NCBI GenBank assembly: GCA_002069605.1
Contig: MWBQ01000035.1
Location: forward strand, 1-57,583
Length of the DNA stretch: 57,583 bases
Direction of reading: 5' to 3'
Source of the DNA: Candidatus Atribacteria bacterium ADurb.Bin276
GTDB taxonomy: Bacteria; Atribacterota; Atribacteria; Atribacterales; Atribacteraceae
Part shown: positions 50,800 to 57,583 of the stretch, piece by piece
Layout of the letters: each line of letters starts with the position of its first letter
How positions within the stretch are numbered: position 1 is the first letter of the stretch
The notes under the pieces: model-generated
What the model was told of the DNA's origin: nothing
The model's database searches: none
Seen by the model: only the letters and a program-made list of their open reading frames with translations
Made by a program: the position numbers and the translations under genes

Positions 50800-51408
50800 A
50801 TGATTGTTATTATTGATTATGGAATAGGTAATTTACACAGCGTATCAAAAGCTTTAGAAAAATTAGGGTTTGAAAACCAAATCAGCAAAGATCCGGATTT
50901 GGTTGAAAAAGCTCCTGCTCTTATCCTTCCTGGGGTCGGATCTTTTGGTGAAGCGGTTGAACAAATGGAAAAAAATAACCTCATTGATGTTATCTGCAAT
51001 TCAGTTCAAAAAGGAAAGCCAATTTTAGGCATTTGTTTAGGGCTGCAATTGCTTTTTGAAAAAAGTCAAGAATCGACAAAGAAAAAAGGGTTATCATTCA
51101 TCGAGGGAGAGGTACGGAAACTTCCTCCAACCAATAAAGTTCCTCATATGGGGTGGAATAAAATTCTTTTTACCGAAAACAACCCGCTCTCGGGATTGAT
51201 ACCCGATGGCCGTTTCTTTTATTTTGCCCATTCTTATTACGTCGTACCGGAATCGAAAGAAAGTATTGTGGGAATCAGCAATTATAACGTGGTTATTCCG
51301 GTCATTATCAACCAAGATAATATCTGGGGCGTACAATTTCATCCAGAAAAAAGCTCAAAGTGGGGAATCCATTTTCTTGAAACCTGGGCAAAGAGAGTTA
51401 TCCCATGA
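50800..51408 (+). CDS. hisH: Imidazole glycerol phosphate synthase, glutaminase subunit
   Basis: Class I glutamine amidotransferase supplying ammonia to HisF. It starts MIVIIDYGIGNLHSVSKAL, with the nucleophile in GICLGLQLLFE and the His/Glu pair in VQFHPEKSS. The ATG at 50800-50802 has AGGAGA nine bases upstream; a longer frame from 50749 lies inside hisB. It ends with a four-base overlap on hisA. Confidence 0.96.
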   Translation: MIVIIDYGIGNLHSVSKALEKLGFENQISKDPDLVEKAPALILPGVGSFGEAVEQMEKNNLIDVICNSVQKGKPILGICLGLQLLFEKSQESTKKKGLSFIEGEVRKLPPTNKVPHMGWNKILFTENNPLSGLIPDGRFFYFAHSYYVVPESKESIVGISNYNVVIPVIINQDNIWGVQFHPEKSSKWGIHFLETWAKRVIP

Positions 51409-52154
51409 TTTTACCCATTCCAGCTATTGATATTATCAACGGGCAGTGTGTTCGCCTGGAAAAAGGCGACTACTCACAAATGAGTATTTACAGCGATTCC
51501 CCTCTTGACATGGCGCTGTACTGGGAAGGAAAAAACGCTCCGATGCTTCACCTGATCGATTTAGACGGTGCAAAAATTGGCAAACCAGTTAATTTATCAA
51601 TATTTTCGAAGATCATTCAATCGGTTCATATTCCAGTAGAGGTTGGTGGTGGTATCCGTAGTCTTTCCACTTTCCTCTCCTATCTCGATGCTGGTGCTCA
51701 ACGGTTAATCTTTGGAAGTGTCGCTGTCCAAAATCCCAAACTTGTCGAGGATTGCATCAAAAGAAGCCAAGAAAGCGTTGTAGTGAGCATTGACTCCCGA
51801 AACGGTTTGGTTGCCCTGCAAGGTTGGACCGAAAAAACCACCATATCCGCCGTCGATCTTACCAACAAGTTAAAAAATTTGGGTGTGATCAATTTTATTT
51901 ATACTGATATTGAGCAGGATGGTACTCTTCAGGGAGTGAACCTCAACCGTATTCAAAAATACCTTCAAGAAACTGAAGTCCCAACTTTCATTGCCGGAGG
52001 AGTTGCCACTTTCGAGGATGTGTTACAACTTAAAAAATTAAAACCTTGGATAAAAGGTATTATCTTAGGAAAAGCACTCTATTCGGGTGCATTACAATTT
52101 GAAGAAGTTCAGAAAATTCTTCAGGAGGAAGAAAAGTGCTCGTTAAAAGAATAA
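51405..52154 (+). CDS. hisA: ProFAR isomerase (HisA)
   Basis: A 249-residue TIM barrel catalysing the Amadori isomerisation of ProFAR to PRFAR. It has the catalytic aspartate in [33 protein letters not shown], and the second acid in [14 protein letters not shown], followed by [12 protein letters not shown]. It overlaps hisH by four bases and hisF by 19. Confidence 0.96.
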   Translation: MILPIPAIDIINGQCVRLEKGDYSQMSIYSDSPLDMALYWEGKNAPMLHLIDLDGAKIGKPVNLSIFSKIIQSVHIPVEVGGGIRSLSTFLSYLDAGAQRLIFGSVAVQNPKLVEDCIKRSQESVVVSIDSRNGLVALQGWTEKTTISAVDLTNKLKNLGVINFIYTDIEQDGTLQGVNLNRIQKYLQETEVPTFIAGGVATFEDVLQLKKLKPWIKGIILGKALYSGALQFEEVQKILQEEEKCSLKE

Positions 52155-52918
52155 TCCCCTGTTTAGATGTCAAAGAAGGAAAGGTTGTCAAAGGAATCCA
52201 CTTTGAAAATCTCAAGGATGTCGGCGATCCGGTCGAGCTGGCCAAACGCTACGAAGAAGAAGGTGCTGATGAATTAGTATTTTTAGATATCACCGCATCC
52301 TATGAAAAAAGAGAGACTATGGTGAAGATTGCTGAAAAAGTTGCCCAGAACATCTACATGCCCTTTACCGTAGGTGGTGGAATCAGTACCCACGAACATG
52401 TCAGCAATCTTCTCAAAGCAGGAGCCGACAAAGTATCTATCAATACGGCAGCAGTGCTCAATCCCGATTTGATATCTCAACTGGCTGAAAAATTCGGAAG
52501 TCAGTGTGTCGTAGTTGCCATTGATGTCAAAAAAACCTGGGACCGCATTACCCGCCGCAGCTATTGGGAAGTCTACATTAATGGAGGGAGAACACCAACC
52601 GGGAAAGATGCCATAGCCTGGGCAAGTCAAGTCGAAAGCCTGGGCGCCGGTGAAATTCTTCTCACCAGCATGGATACCGACGGAACACAAAATGGTTATG
52701 ATTTATTTCTCACCAGGAAAATCGTTGATGGAGTAAAAATTCCAGTAATCGCTTCTGGTGGAGCTGGAAAATTAGAACATCTTCTGACGGTTTTTCGTGA
52801 AGGAGGAGCCGACGCTGCACTGGTCGCTTCAATTTTCCATTATAAGAACTTTACTATTCAGGAAGCTAAAGCCTTTCTTAAAAAACGTGGAATCCCAGTA
52901 AGGATTGAAGAGCCATGA
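52136..52918 (+). CDS. hisF: Imidazole glycerol phosphate synthase, cyclase subunit
   Basis: A 260-residue TIM barrel that closes the imidazole ring with HisH. Markers are [70 protein letters not shown] and [13 protein letters not shown]. It starts at GTG 52136-52138, seven bases after AGGAGG. It overlaps hisIE by four bases. Confidence 0.97.
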   Translation: MLVKRIIPCLDVKEGKVVKGIHFENLKDVGDPVELAKRYEEEGADELVFLDITASYEKRETMVKIAEKVAQNIYMPFTVGGGISTHEHVSNLLKAGADKVSINTAAVLNPDLISQLAEKFGSQCVVVAIDVKKTWDRITRRSYWEVYINGGRTPTGKDAIAWASQVESLGAGEILLTSMDTDGTQNGYDLFLTRKIVDGVKIPVIASGGAGKLEHLLTVFREGGADAALVASIFHYKNFTIQEAKAFLKKRGIPVRIEEP

Positions 52919-53574
52919 TGAAATCCCTGATTGAGAATCTTCATTTTGATGAAAATGGCTTGATTCCAGCAATCATCCAAGATGAAAAAAGTGGCAAGGT
53001 TTTAATGATGGCGTATATGAATGCCGAAGCTTTGGAAAAAACCATCACCACAGGTAAAACCTGGTTTTATAGTAGAAAAAGAAAAACCTTATGGAATAAA
53101 GGGGAAACCAGCGGCCATTACCAACTGGTAAAAGATATTTTTATCGATTGCGACCAGGATACTCTCCTGATAACGGTTGAGCAAAAAGGAGCTGCTTGTC
53201 ATACCGGATTCAACTCTTGTTTCCATCGTCAGGTTTCAGAAAAAGGAATATCTTCAACTCAATCGGAATTGCCTCCTTATGCATTAGCATCATTCCCACA
53301 AGAACTTTTTGATGTCATTCAAGAACGAGCTAAGAACCCATCAGCACAGTCTTATACTAGTAAGCTTTTGCAATCGGGAAAAGAAAAAATTCTACGGAAA
53401 GTTTCTGAAGAAGCGACTGAAGTCCTGCTGGCTTCATTAGAAAATGATGAACAAAAAAAAGAACATTTACAATGGGAAATAGCTGATCTTCTCTATCACC
53501 TTTTGGTCCTCATCCAGCATGAAAAATTAAATTGGTATGATATTATGAATGAGCTTAAAAAAAGACGAAAGTAA
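52915..53574 (+). CDS. hisIE: Bifunctional phosphoribosyl-AMP cyclohydrolase / phosphoribosyl-ATP pyrophosphatase
   Basis: Fusion of steps two and three of histidine synthesis. The HisI half (1-110) has [32 protein letters not shown] and the zinc site in DCDQD and [12 protein letters not shown]. The HisE half (about 125-219) has the all-alpha MazG-like helices [21 protein letters not shown] and [14 protein letters not shown]. Both active sites look intact. It ends the operon; no terminator was recognised before the repeats. Confidence 0.96.
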   Translation: MMKSLIENLHFDENGLIPAIIQDEKSGKVLMMAYMNAEALEKTITTGKTWFYSRKRKTLWNKGETSGHYQLVKDIFIDCDQDTLLITVEQKGAACHTGFNSCFHRQVSEKGISSTQSELPPYALASFPQELFDVIQERAKNPSAQSYTSKLLQSGKEKILRKVSEEATEVLLASLENDEQKKEHLQWEIADLLYHLLVLIQHEKLNWYDIMNELKKRRK

Positions 53575-53583
53575 TCAAGAAAG

Positions 53584-53800
53584 AATTCAAATTTCCCTCC
53601 TCCCACTCGCTCTCGATCTTTTTCTCCTGGTGGGAGAATACTTTCTTCTTTTTTCCTCTCCCCTGGTGGGAGAGGATTAAGGTAAGGGGGAACTTGGATA
53701 ATCTCCTTGAGCTATATTTCAAAACACTAAACCTGGATCTCAATCACAGGTCTCACCCTCATCCTGACCTTCTCCCATCAAGGGAGAAGGAATAGACAAA
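53584..53800. repeat. CTCTCCC/GGGAGAG repeat cluster
   Basis: Several hairpin-forming low-complexity units: TCTCCTGGTGGGAGAA (about 53623-53639), CCTCTCCCCTGGTGGGAGAGG (about 53656-53676) and CTTCTCCCATCAAGGGAGAAGG (about 53769-53790), the last after CTCACCCTCATCCTGAC. They belong to the same family as those near 32775 and 40952. The region up to the tRNA holds no gene. Confidence 0.6.
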
Positions 53801-53940
53801 ACAGAGTCTGAATGAATTATAATATTAAAAAATGGAATATATAATTCATTCTTTAATCTATTGAATAGGTATCTCTTCTTTAAAGTTCGAAAATCTCTTG
53901 AATTGAAAAAAACGATATGATATTATGTATGCCGTCGCGT

Positions 53941-54015
53941 GGGTCCATAGCTCAGCGGTAGAGCAGTCGGCTCATAACCGATCGGTCCCTGGTTCGAATC
54001 CGGGTGGGCCCACCA
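53941..54015 (+). tRNA. tRNA with CAU anticodon (Met or Ile2)
   Basis: Acceptor GGGTCCA pairs with TGGGCCC, followed by A and an encoded CCA. The D arm AGCTCAGCGGTAGAGCA, the anticodon arm TCGG-CTCATAA-CCGA (anticodon CAT), and the T arm CCTGGTTCGAATCCGGG are all present. The 5' end pairs at position 1, so it is not an initiator. A CAU tRNA of this kind is elongator Met or, if modified to lysidine, Ile2; I cannot decide which. Confidence 0.92.
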
Positions 54016-54040
54016 ATTTAAAAGAATTAACAATAACCCT

Positions 54041-55174
54041 ATGGCAACTCTACAACAATTACTTGATTTTTTTGAATATCTATATCCGTCCCACTTTGCC
54101 CTGCCTGATGACCGAACCGGCCTTCAAATCAAGGGCGACCGGAGTCAAATTTCCCGAGTTTTAGTTGCACTGGAACTCAATCAGGAAGTTTTTCTCAAAG
54201 CCCTGAAACATCGAATTGATTTTTTATATCTCCATCACCCTCCAATCTGGAATCCATTGTTTACTTTAACCATTGATGATCCCTGGTGCCGGATGATAAC
54301 TCGACTTTTTCACGAAGGAATAAGTGTTCTTGCCCACCACACCAACCTTGACATCTACCCTGGAGGAATTGCTGATCAGTGGGTATCGATCCTTCAGCTC
54401 CAAGGGAAGGTGAAGTCGCTTTCCCCAAAATCGAGCGCCAGCTTTAAAATCATAACCTATGTCCCACCTAATTATTTAGAAACTGTCGCTCAATCTCTTT
54501 TTCAAAGTGGTGCTGGGGTTATCGGTCAATATCGATCGTGTAGTTTTCAGATCGAAGGCATAGGTACTTTTCTTCCCATAGAAGGAGCTCAACCTTTTTT
54601 AGGAAAAGTTGGAAATAGGGAAAAAGTCAAAGAAATCCGGATTGAGGTTACCTTCTCAGATCCGAGACTCATCAATCAGTTGGTTGATGCCATTAAATCA
54701 ACTCATCCCTACCAAAATCCGGTAATCGATATTTACCCACTATGCTCTAACAGTTCTGTTTTTGAAGGCTTAGGTCGTTTAGTTGTTTTAAATCAACCTT
54801 TAAAATGGAAATCTTTTATTAAGTACTTAAAACCGTTGTTAAAAAATGAGTCCTCTCTTTTCAATCGGAAAGATTTTGGAAACTCTACCCTTCAAAAAAT
54901 TGCCTTATGCCCTGGTAGTGGTGGAAGCCTTCTTGATAAAGTGATTTTGGAAAAAGCGGAGGTTTATATAAGTGGTGATTTAAGTCACCATGAAATTGAA
55001 GAGTTAAAACTCTATCAAATTGAATATATTCCAGTTCCTCACGGAGACGGAGAAAGACTCGGGTTAAAGATGATCTTTGCAAATCTTAAAAACTCTGCTC
55101 TTGAGCACTTGCCTGAGGTAGTGTTTCTTTTTGAGGATGAACTAGACGGAGAAGACTCCAAAATCTCGGGTTAA
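54041..55174 (+). CDS. NIF3-family dinuclear-metal protein (YqfO type)
   Basis: A 377-residue protein with the NIF3 fold interrupted by a central insertion domain (about 125-235), which is the longer YqfO/NIF3L layout. Metal-ligand motifs are LYLHHPPIWNP, AHHTNLDIYPGGIADQWV and the C-terminal SGDLSHHEIEELKLYQI, followed by PHGDGERLG. The family is annotated as GTP cyclohydrolase 1 type 2 in databases, but the biochemical role is unsettled. It starts 25 bases after the tRNA. Confidence 0.9.
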   Translation: MATLQQLLDFFEYLYPSHFALPDDRTGLQIKGDRSQISRVLVALELNQEVFLKALKHRIDFLYLHHPPIWNPLFTLTIDDPWCRMITRLFHEGISVLAHHTNLDIYPGGIADQWVSILQLQGKVKSLSPKSSASFKIITYVPPNYLETVAQSLFQSGAGVIGQYRSCSFQIEGIGTFLPIEGAQPFLGKVGNREKVKEIRIEVTFSDPRLINQLVDAIKSTHPYQNPVIDIYPLCSNSSVFEGLGRLVVLNQPLKWKSFIKYLKPLLKNESSLFNRKDFGNSTLQKIALCPGSGGSLLDKVILEKAEVYISGDLSHHEIEELKLYQIEYIPVPHGDGERLGLKMIFANLKNSALEHLPEVVFLFEDELDGEDSKISG

Positions 55175-55281
55175 ATACGAAAACTTAATAGTAGTACCAG
55201 CAGTTTTTTGTAGATTTTATTGACAAAACCATAGATTAACCATCACAATAAAGGAAGATTTTTTACCTTAGGAGGTTGCCT

Positions 55282-55980
55282 TTGCTCAATATCTTCGAAT
55301 GCCTAACTCATCTCCAAAATCTCGATGGAATTATCCTCAATCAAAAAAAGAAAATTACCCAAAAGAATGAAGAAATTCGAAAAACACAACAAAATATCGA
55401 AAACAAAAAAATAGAGTGGGAAGACTACCGAAAGGTATATGACAAAGAAAGAATTGAATTATCTCGGTTAGAGCTGGAGCTTAAAGATGTTGAGGAAAAA
55501 TTAAATAAATCGCAAAATCGGCTATATAGTGGCGATGTTCAGTCTGGGAAGGAACTGAGCCAATGGAAGTCGACCATGGAAAACTACGAAAAAACCAAAT
55601 CTAATCTTGAAGATTATGTCATTAATCAAATTGATAAAATCGAGGAAATGAGAATTAAAGAAAAGGAAAAAGAACATCAACTTTTCATTCAACGATTTGA
55701 AAAAGATATTGTAAGTCTAAAAAAAGATATTGAGAAAATTAAATCTGACCTTGCCAACAATATTCAGCTGAGAACCGAGGCCATCCAGAATATCCCTGAA
55801 GAGGTCCTTTCTCTATATGAGGAGTTACGGAAGAAATTTTCTGATCCAGTTGTGGAAATGGATGGTGATACTTGCCGAGGATGTCATTTGGGACTTCCCT
55901 CCTCGGTTGCCAAGAGAGTAAGAAAAAAAGAAGAGATTATTCAATGTCCAAACTGCCAACGTTTAATTTTCTATAAGTAG
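55282..55980 (+). CDS. Coiled-coil C4 zinc-ribbon protein (CT398/COG1579 type)
   Basis: A 232-residue protein: a long coiled coil (about 20-175, rich in K, E and regularly spaced I/L) and a C-terminal zinc ribbon CRGCHLGL ... CPNCQRL. The start is the TTG at 55282, six bases after AGGAGG; the TTG at 55276 touches that site. Family members bind nucleic acid or act as scaffolds of unclear function. The order NIF3 gene, zinc-ribbon gene, RNase P RNA is a recurrent bacterial arrangement. Confidence 0.88.
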   Translation: MLNIFECLTHLQNLDGIILNQKKKITQKNEEIRKTQQNIENKKIEWEDYRKVYDKERIELSRLELELKDVEEKLNKSQNRLYSGDVQSGKELSQWKSTMENYEKTKSNLEDYVINQIDKIEEMRIKEKEKEHQLFIQRFEKDIVSLKKDIEKIKSDLANNIQLRTEAIQNIPEEVLSLYEELRKKFSDPVVEMDGDTCRGCHLGLPSSVAKRVRKKEEIIQCPNCQRLIFYK

Positions 55981-56273
55981 TTTTTGAAGAATCCATTTTC
56001 TTTTCCGCTTAATCTCAAGAAAACTGGTTTGTCTATATTGATCATAAATTTCTTCTTCGATATAGTCTTGATTTTCAAGAGAAACCCTCCTACCAATTGG
56101 TGGTATCAGATAAAAAATAAAAACATATACTCAATAACCAAATCCCGAACCATCTCCCTTTATCCAAAGGGAGAGATCTTTATGCGGATTTCTCTTTTTC
56201 GTAATTTCGTAATTCATAAATTTTATTCAACTCACGACTCACATCTCACGACTTAATGGATTTATGGATAGTG

Positions 56274-56279
56274 TATAAT
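56274..56279 (+). promoter_or_regulatory. -10 box of the RNase P RNA promoter
   Basis: A perfect TATAAT ends seven bases before the first base of the RNA (about 56286). The -35 area is weak. Confidence 0.6.
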
Positions 56280-56283
56280 AATA

Positions 56284-56633
56284 AAGGGAAGGTCAGGCAA
56301 CCGCAGGCGAAAAACCTGAGGAAAGTCCGAACTCCACAGAGCAAGGTACTGGATAACGTCCAGCGAGGGTAACCTCGGGAAAGTGCCACAGAAAAGCAAA
56401 CCACCTTGGTTTTTTTACCAAGGTAAGGGTGAAAAGGCGAGGTAAGAGCTCACCGATCACCGGGTAACCGGTGTATCTGGAAAACCCTACCTGGAGCAAG
56501 GCCAAATAGGAAGGAATGAGGCTGCTCGCTGACCTTCGGGTTGGCTGCTTGAGGAACCGGGTAACCGGTTTCCCAGATAGATGGTTGCCGTTCTCTTTTG
56601 AGAATACAAAATTCGGCTTATCGATCTTCCCTT
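56284..56633 (+). ncRNA. rnpB: RNase P RNA (class A)
   Basis: Catalytic RNA of tRNA 5' processing. The conserved elements appear in order: GAGGAAAGTCCGAACTCC (P4 5' side and CRI), GGGTGAAAAGGCGAGGTAAGA, AGAGCTCACCG, the late AGATAGATGGTTGCC and ACAAAATTCGGCTTATCG (P4 3' side). The ends AAGGGAAGGTC and GATCTTCCCTT pair as P1. Ends are placed from that pairing and may be off by a base or two. Confidence 0.95.
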
Positions 56634-56634
56634 A

Positions 56635-56683
56635 AAAAAAGAGGGATTAAGTTATCTTTTTGATAACTTAATCCCTCTTTTTT
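56635..56683. terminator. Bidirectional intrinsic terminator between rnpB and the permease
   Basis: Perfect 16-base arms GAGGGATTAAGTTATC (56641-56656) and GATAACTTAATCCCTC (56662-56677) with a five-T loop, flanked by A6 on the left and T6 on the right. It can end rnpB on the plus strand and the RbsC-type gene on the minus strand. Confidence 0.92.
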
Positions 56684-56703
56684 AAAAAGTTGCCAATTAA
56701 CAG

Positions 56704-57583
56704 TTATCTTTTTCGCAATATCGAATGCATAGCAATAGATACGATGACAATTAAACCATAAATAAGCTGGGTCCAGAATCCGGTCATACCAATAGCAATG
56801 ATTCCTGCTTCTAAACATCCTAATATAATTGCACCGATAAAGGTACCAAAAATGGTCCCCACTCCTCCATCAACCGGTGTCCCTCCTAAATATACTGCAG
56901 CGATTGTTTTCAAAAGATATCCTTGACCGAGAGTTGGCCAATAATAGGTTACCTCAAGGCTGGCAAGAACACCGGCAAAAGCAGCGAATAAACCCATTTG
57001 AGTAAAAACCATCATTTTTACTCGGTCAACATTAACCCCCATTACTCGGGCACTCTCTGGGTTATCTCCGGTAAAGTAAACATGAGCACCAAAACGATGG
57101 CGATTTAAAAAAAACCAAATAAAGAAAGCTATGATCATCGTCCAAATCATCTGTGCGGGAACCAAGCCTCCTAATCTTCCGACTAATAATTTATAGACCG
57201 CACTGGTTTTGGTCGGAACCAATGTTTTTCCTAAACCACCACTGACTACCGCAGTTGCTCCTGCCCAAAAAAACTGGGTACCAATGGTGGTTATCATAGA
57301 TGGAAGTTTGAGTTTGACAATCAATAAGCCATTCATCAATCCGGCGCCTAATCCAAAAATCAAAGCCAAAAGCAATGCTATACCCGGACTTCCGGTTCGA
57401 TGGAAAATCACAGTAAATACCCAACCAGCAAAACCCATGATCGAAGGAAATGAAAGATCCATCTCACCAGAGATGACGACTAGAGTCAAAGATAACGCCA
57501 TGATGGCGAAGAAGGGGATGGTTGACATAAAAGAATAATAAATATTATAGGATAAAAAAGTTTGGGGGCTTCCTATGGTAAAA
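56704..57583 (-). CDS. Ribose-type ABC transporter permease (RbsC family), 5' end beyond the window
   Basis: Membrane permease of the CUT2 type. The visible 293 codons include LVVISGEMDLSFPSIMGFAGW, which is the family motif close to the N-terminus (typically IDLSVG), GLGAGLMNGLLIVKLKLPSMITTIGT, and TGDNPESARVMGVNVDRVKMMVF. The reading frame stays open from the ATG at 57526-57528 to the window edge, coding ...FTIGSPQTFLSYNIYYS, so this is an internal methionine and the true start is outside. The substrate is unknown; ATPase and binding protein genes should lie further right. Confidence 0.9.
   Translation of the reverse strand, partial: FTIGSPQTFLSYNIYYSFMSTIPFFAIMALSLTLVVISGEMDLSFPSIMGFAGWVFTVIFHRTGSPGIALLLALIFGLGAGLMNGLLIVKLKLPSMITTIGTQFFWAGATAVVSGGLGKTLVPTKTSAVYKLLVGRLGGLVPAQMIWTMIIAFFIWFFLNRHRFGAHVYFTGDNPESARVMGVNVDRVKMMVFTQMGLFAAFAGVLASLEVTYYWPTLGQGYLLKTIAAVYLGGTPVDGGVGTIFGTFIGAIILGCLEAGIIAIGMTGFWTQLIYGLIVIVSIAMHSILRKR

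Noticed and set aside
52283-52690. Open minus-strand frame of 135 codons opposite hisF
   Set aside because: It is the complement of a clearly functional hisF; the product is odd in composition and unlike any family.

Overview
The window is a stretch of an AT-rich bacterial chromosome, very probably from a strict or facultative anaerobe. The division and cell-wall genes show that it makes meso-diaminopimelate peptidoglycan: MurE carries the DNPR signature. An [FeFe]-hydrogenase-like regulatory module points to an anaerobic, fermentative life. The gene content and the many dispersed palindromic repeats would fit Atribacterota or a neighbouring deep-branching lineage (Thermotogota, Caldisericota and Dictyoglomota are alternatives). 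That placement is inference; no 16S gene is present. No phage, transposase gene or CRISPR array is visible. The accessory character comes from repeat-filled intergenic stretches and a sugar-type uptake operon.

Layout. Positions 1-19.5 kb hold one long minus-strand division and cell-wall (dcw) cluster, transcribed mraZ-rsmH-ftsL-ftsI-murE-murF-mraY-murD-ftsW-murG-murC-murB-ftsQ-ftsA-ftsZ, followed by a B12-binding radical SAM gene, yggS, proC and divIVA. Most genes overlap or touch their neighbour. A promoter and a phased array of MraZ boxes lie in front of mraZ. The 5' end of ftsQ is out of frame with its body.

Positions 19.5-20.2 kb are repeats. Positions 20.2-30.0 kb hold a second minus-strand run, tig-clpP-clpX-valS, then a SPOR protein and a five-gene module: DRTGG protein, HATPase, [FeFe]-hydrogenase-like protein, second DRTGG protein and PHP phosphoesterase. 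Its hydrogenase-like protein has the residue changes expected of sensory rather than catalytic enzymes.

Positions 30.0-32.9 kb are mostly repeats around an orphan ABC-2 permease and an overlapping 57-residue membrane protein. Positions 32.9-40.5 kb hold a LacI-controlled operon with two MalF/MalG-type permeases, a solute-binding protein and two paralogous FAD oxidoreductases, but no ATPase. After another repeat block come tRNA-Leu and the minus-strand threonine operon thrC-thrB-lysC-asd (41-45.4 kb).

From 45.5 kb most genes are on the plus strand: an Rrf2 regulator with an MFS transporter, a TPR protein, the histidine operon hisB-hisH-hisA-hisF-hisIE, a CAU-anticodon tRNA, a NIF3-family protein, a C4 zinc-ribbon coiled-coil protein and the RNase P RNA gene. 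Minus-strand exceptions are a stand-alone glutamate-synthase-like domain protein, a hydrophobic membrane protein and, at the right edge, a partial RbsC-type permease.

Several genes appear to start at TTG, judged by the spacing from strong AGGAGG sites (mraZ, murC, thrC, the zinc-ribbon gene), so the starts given here sometimes differ from the longest open frame.
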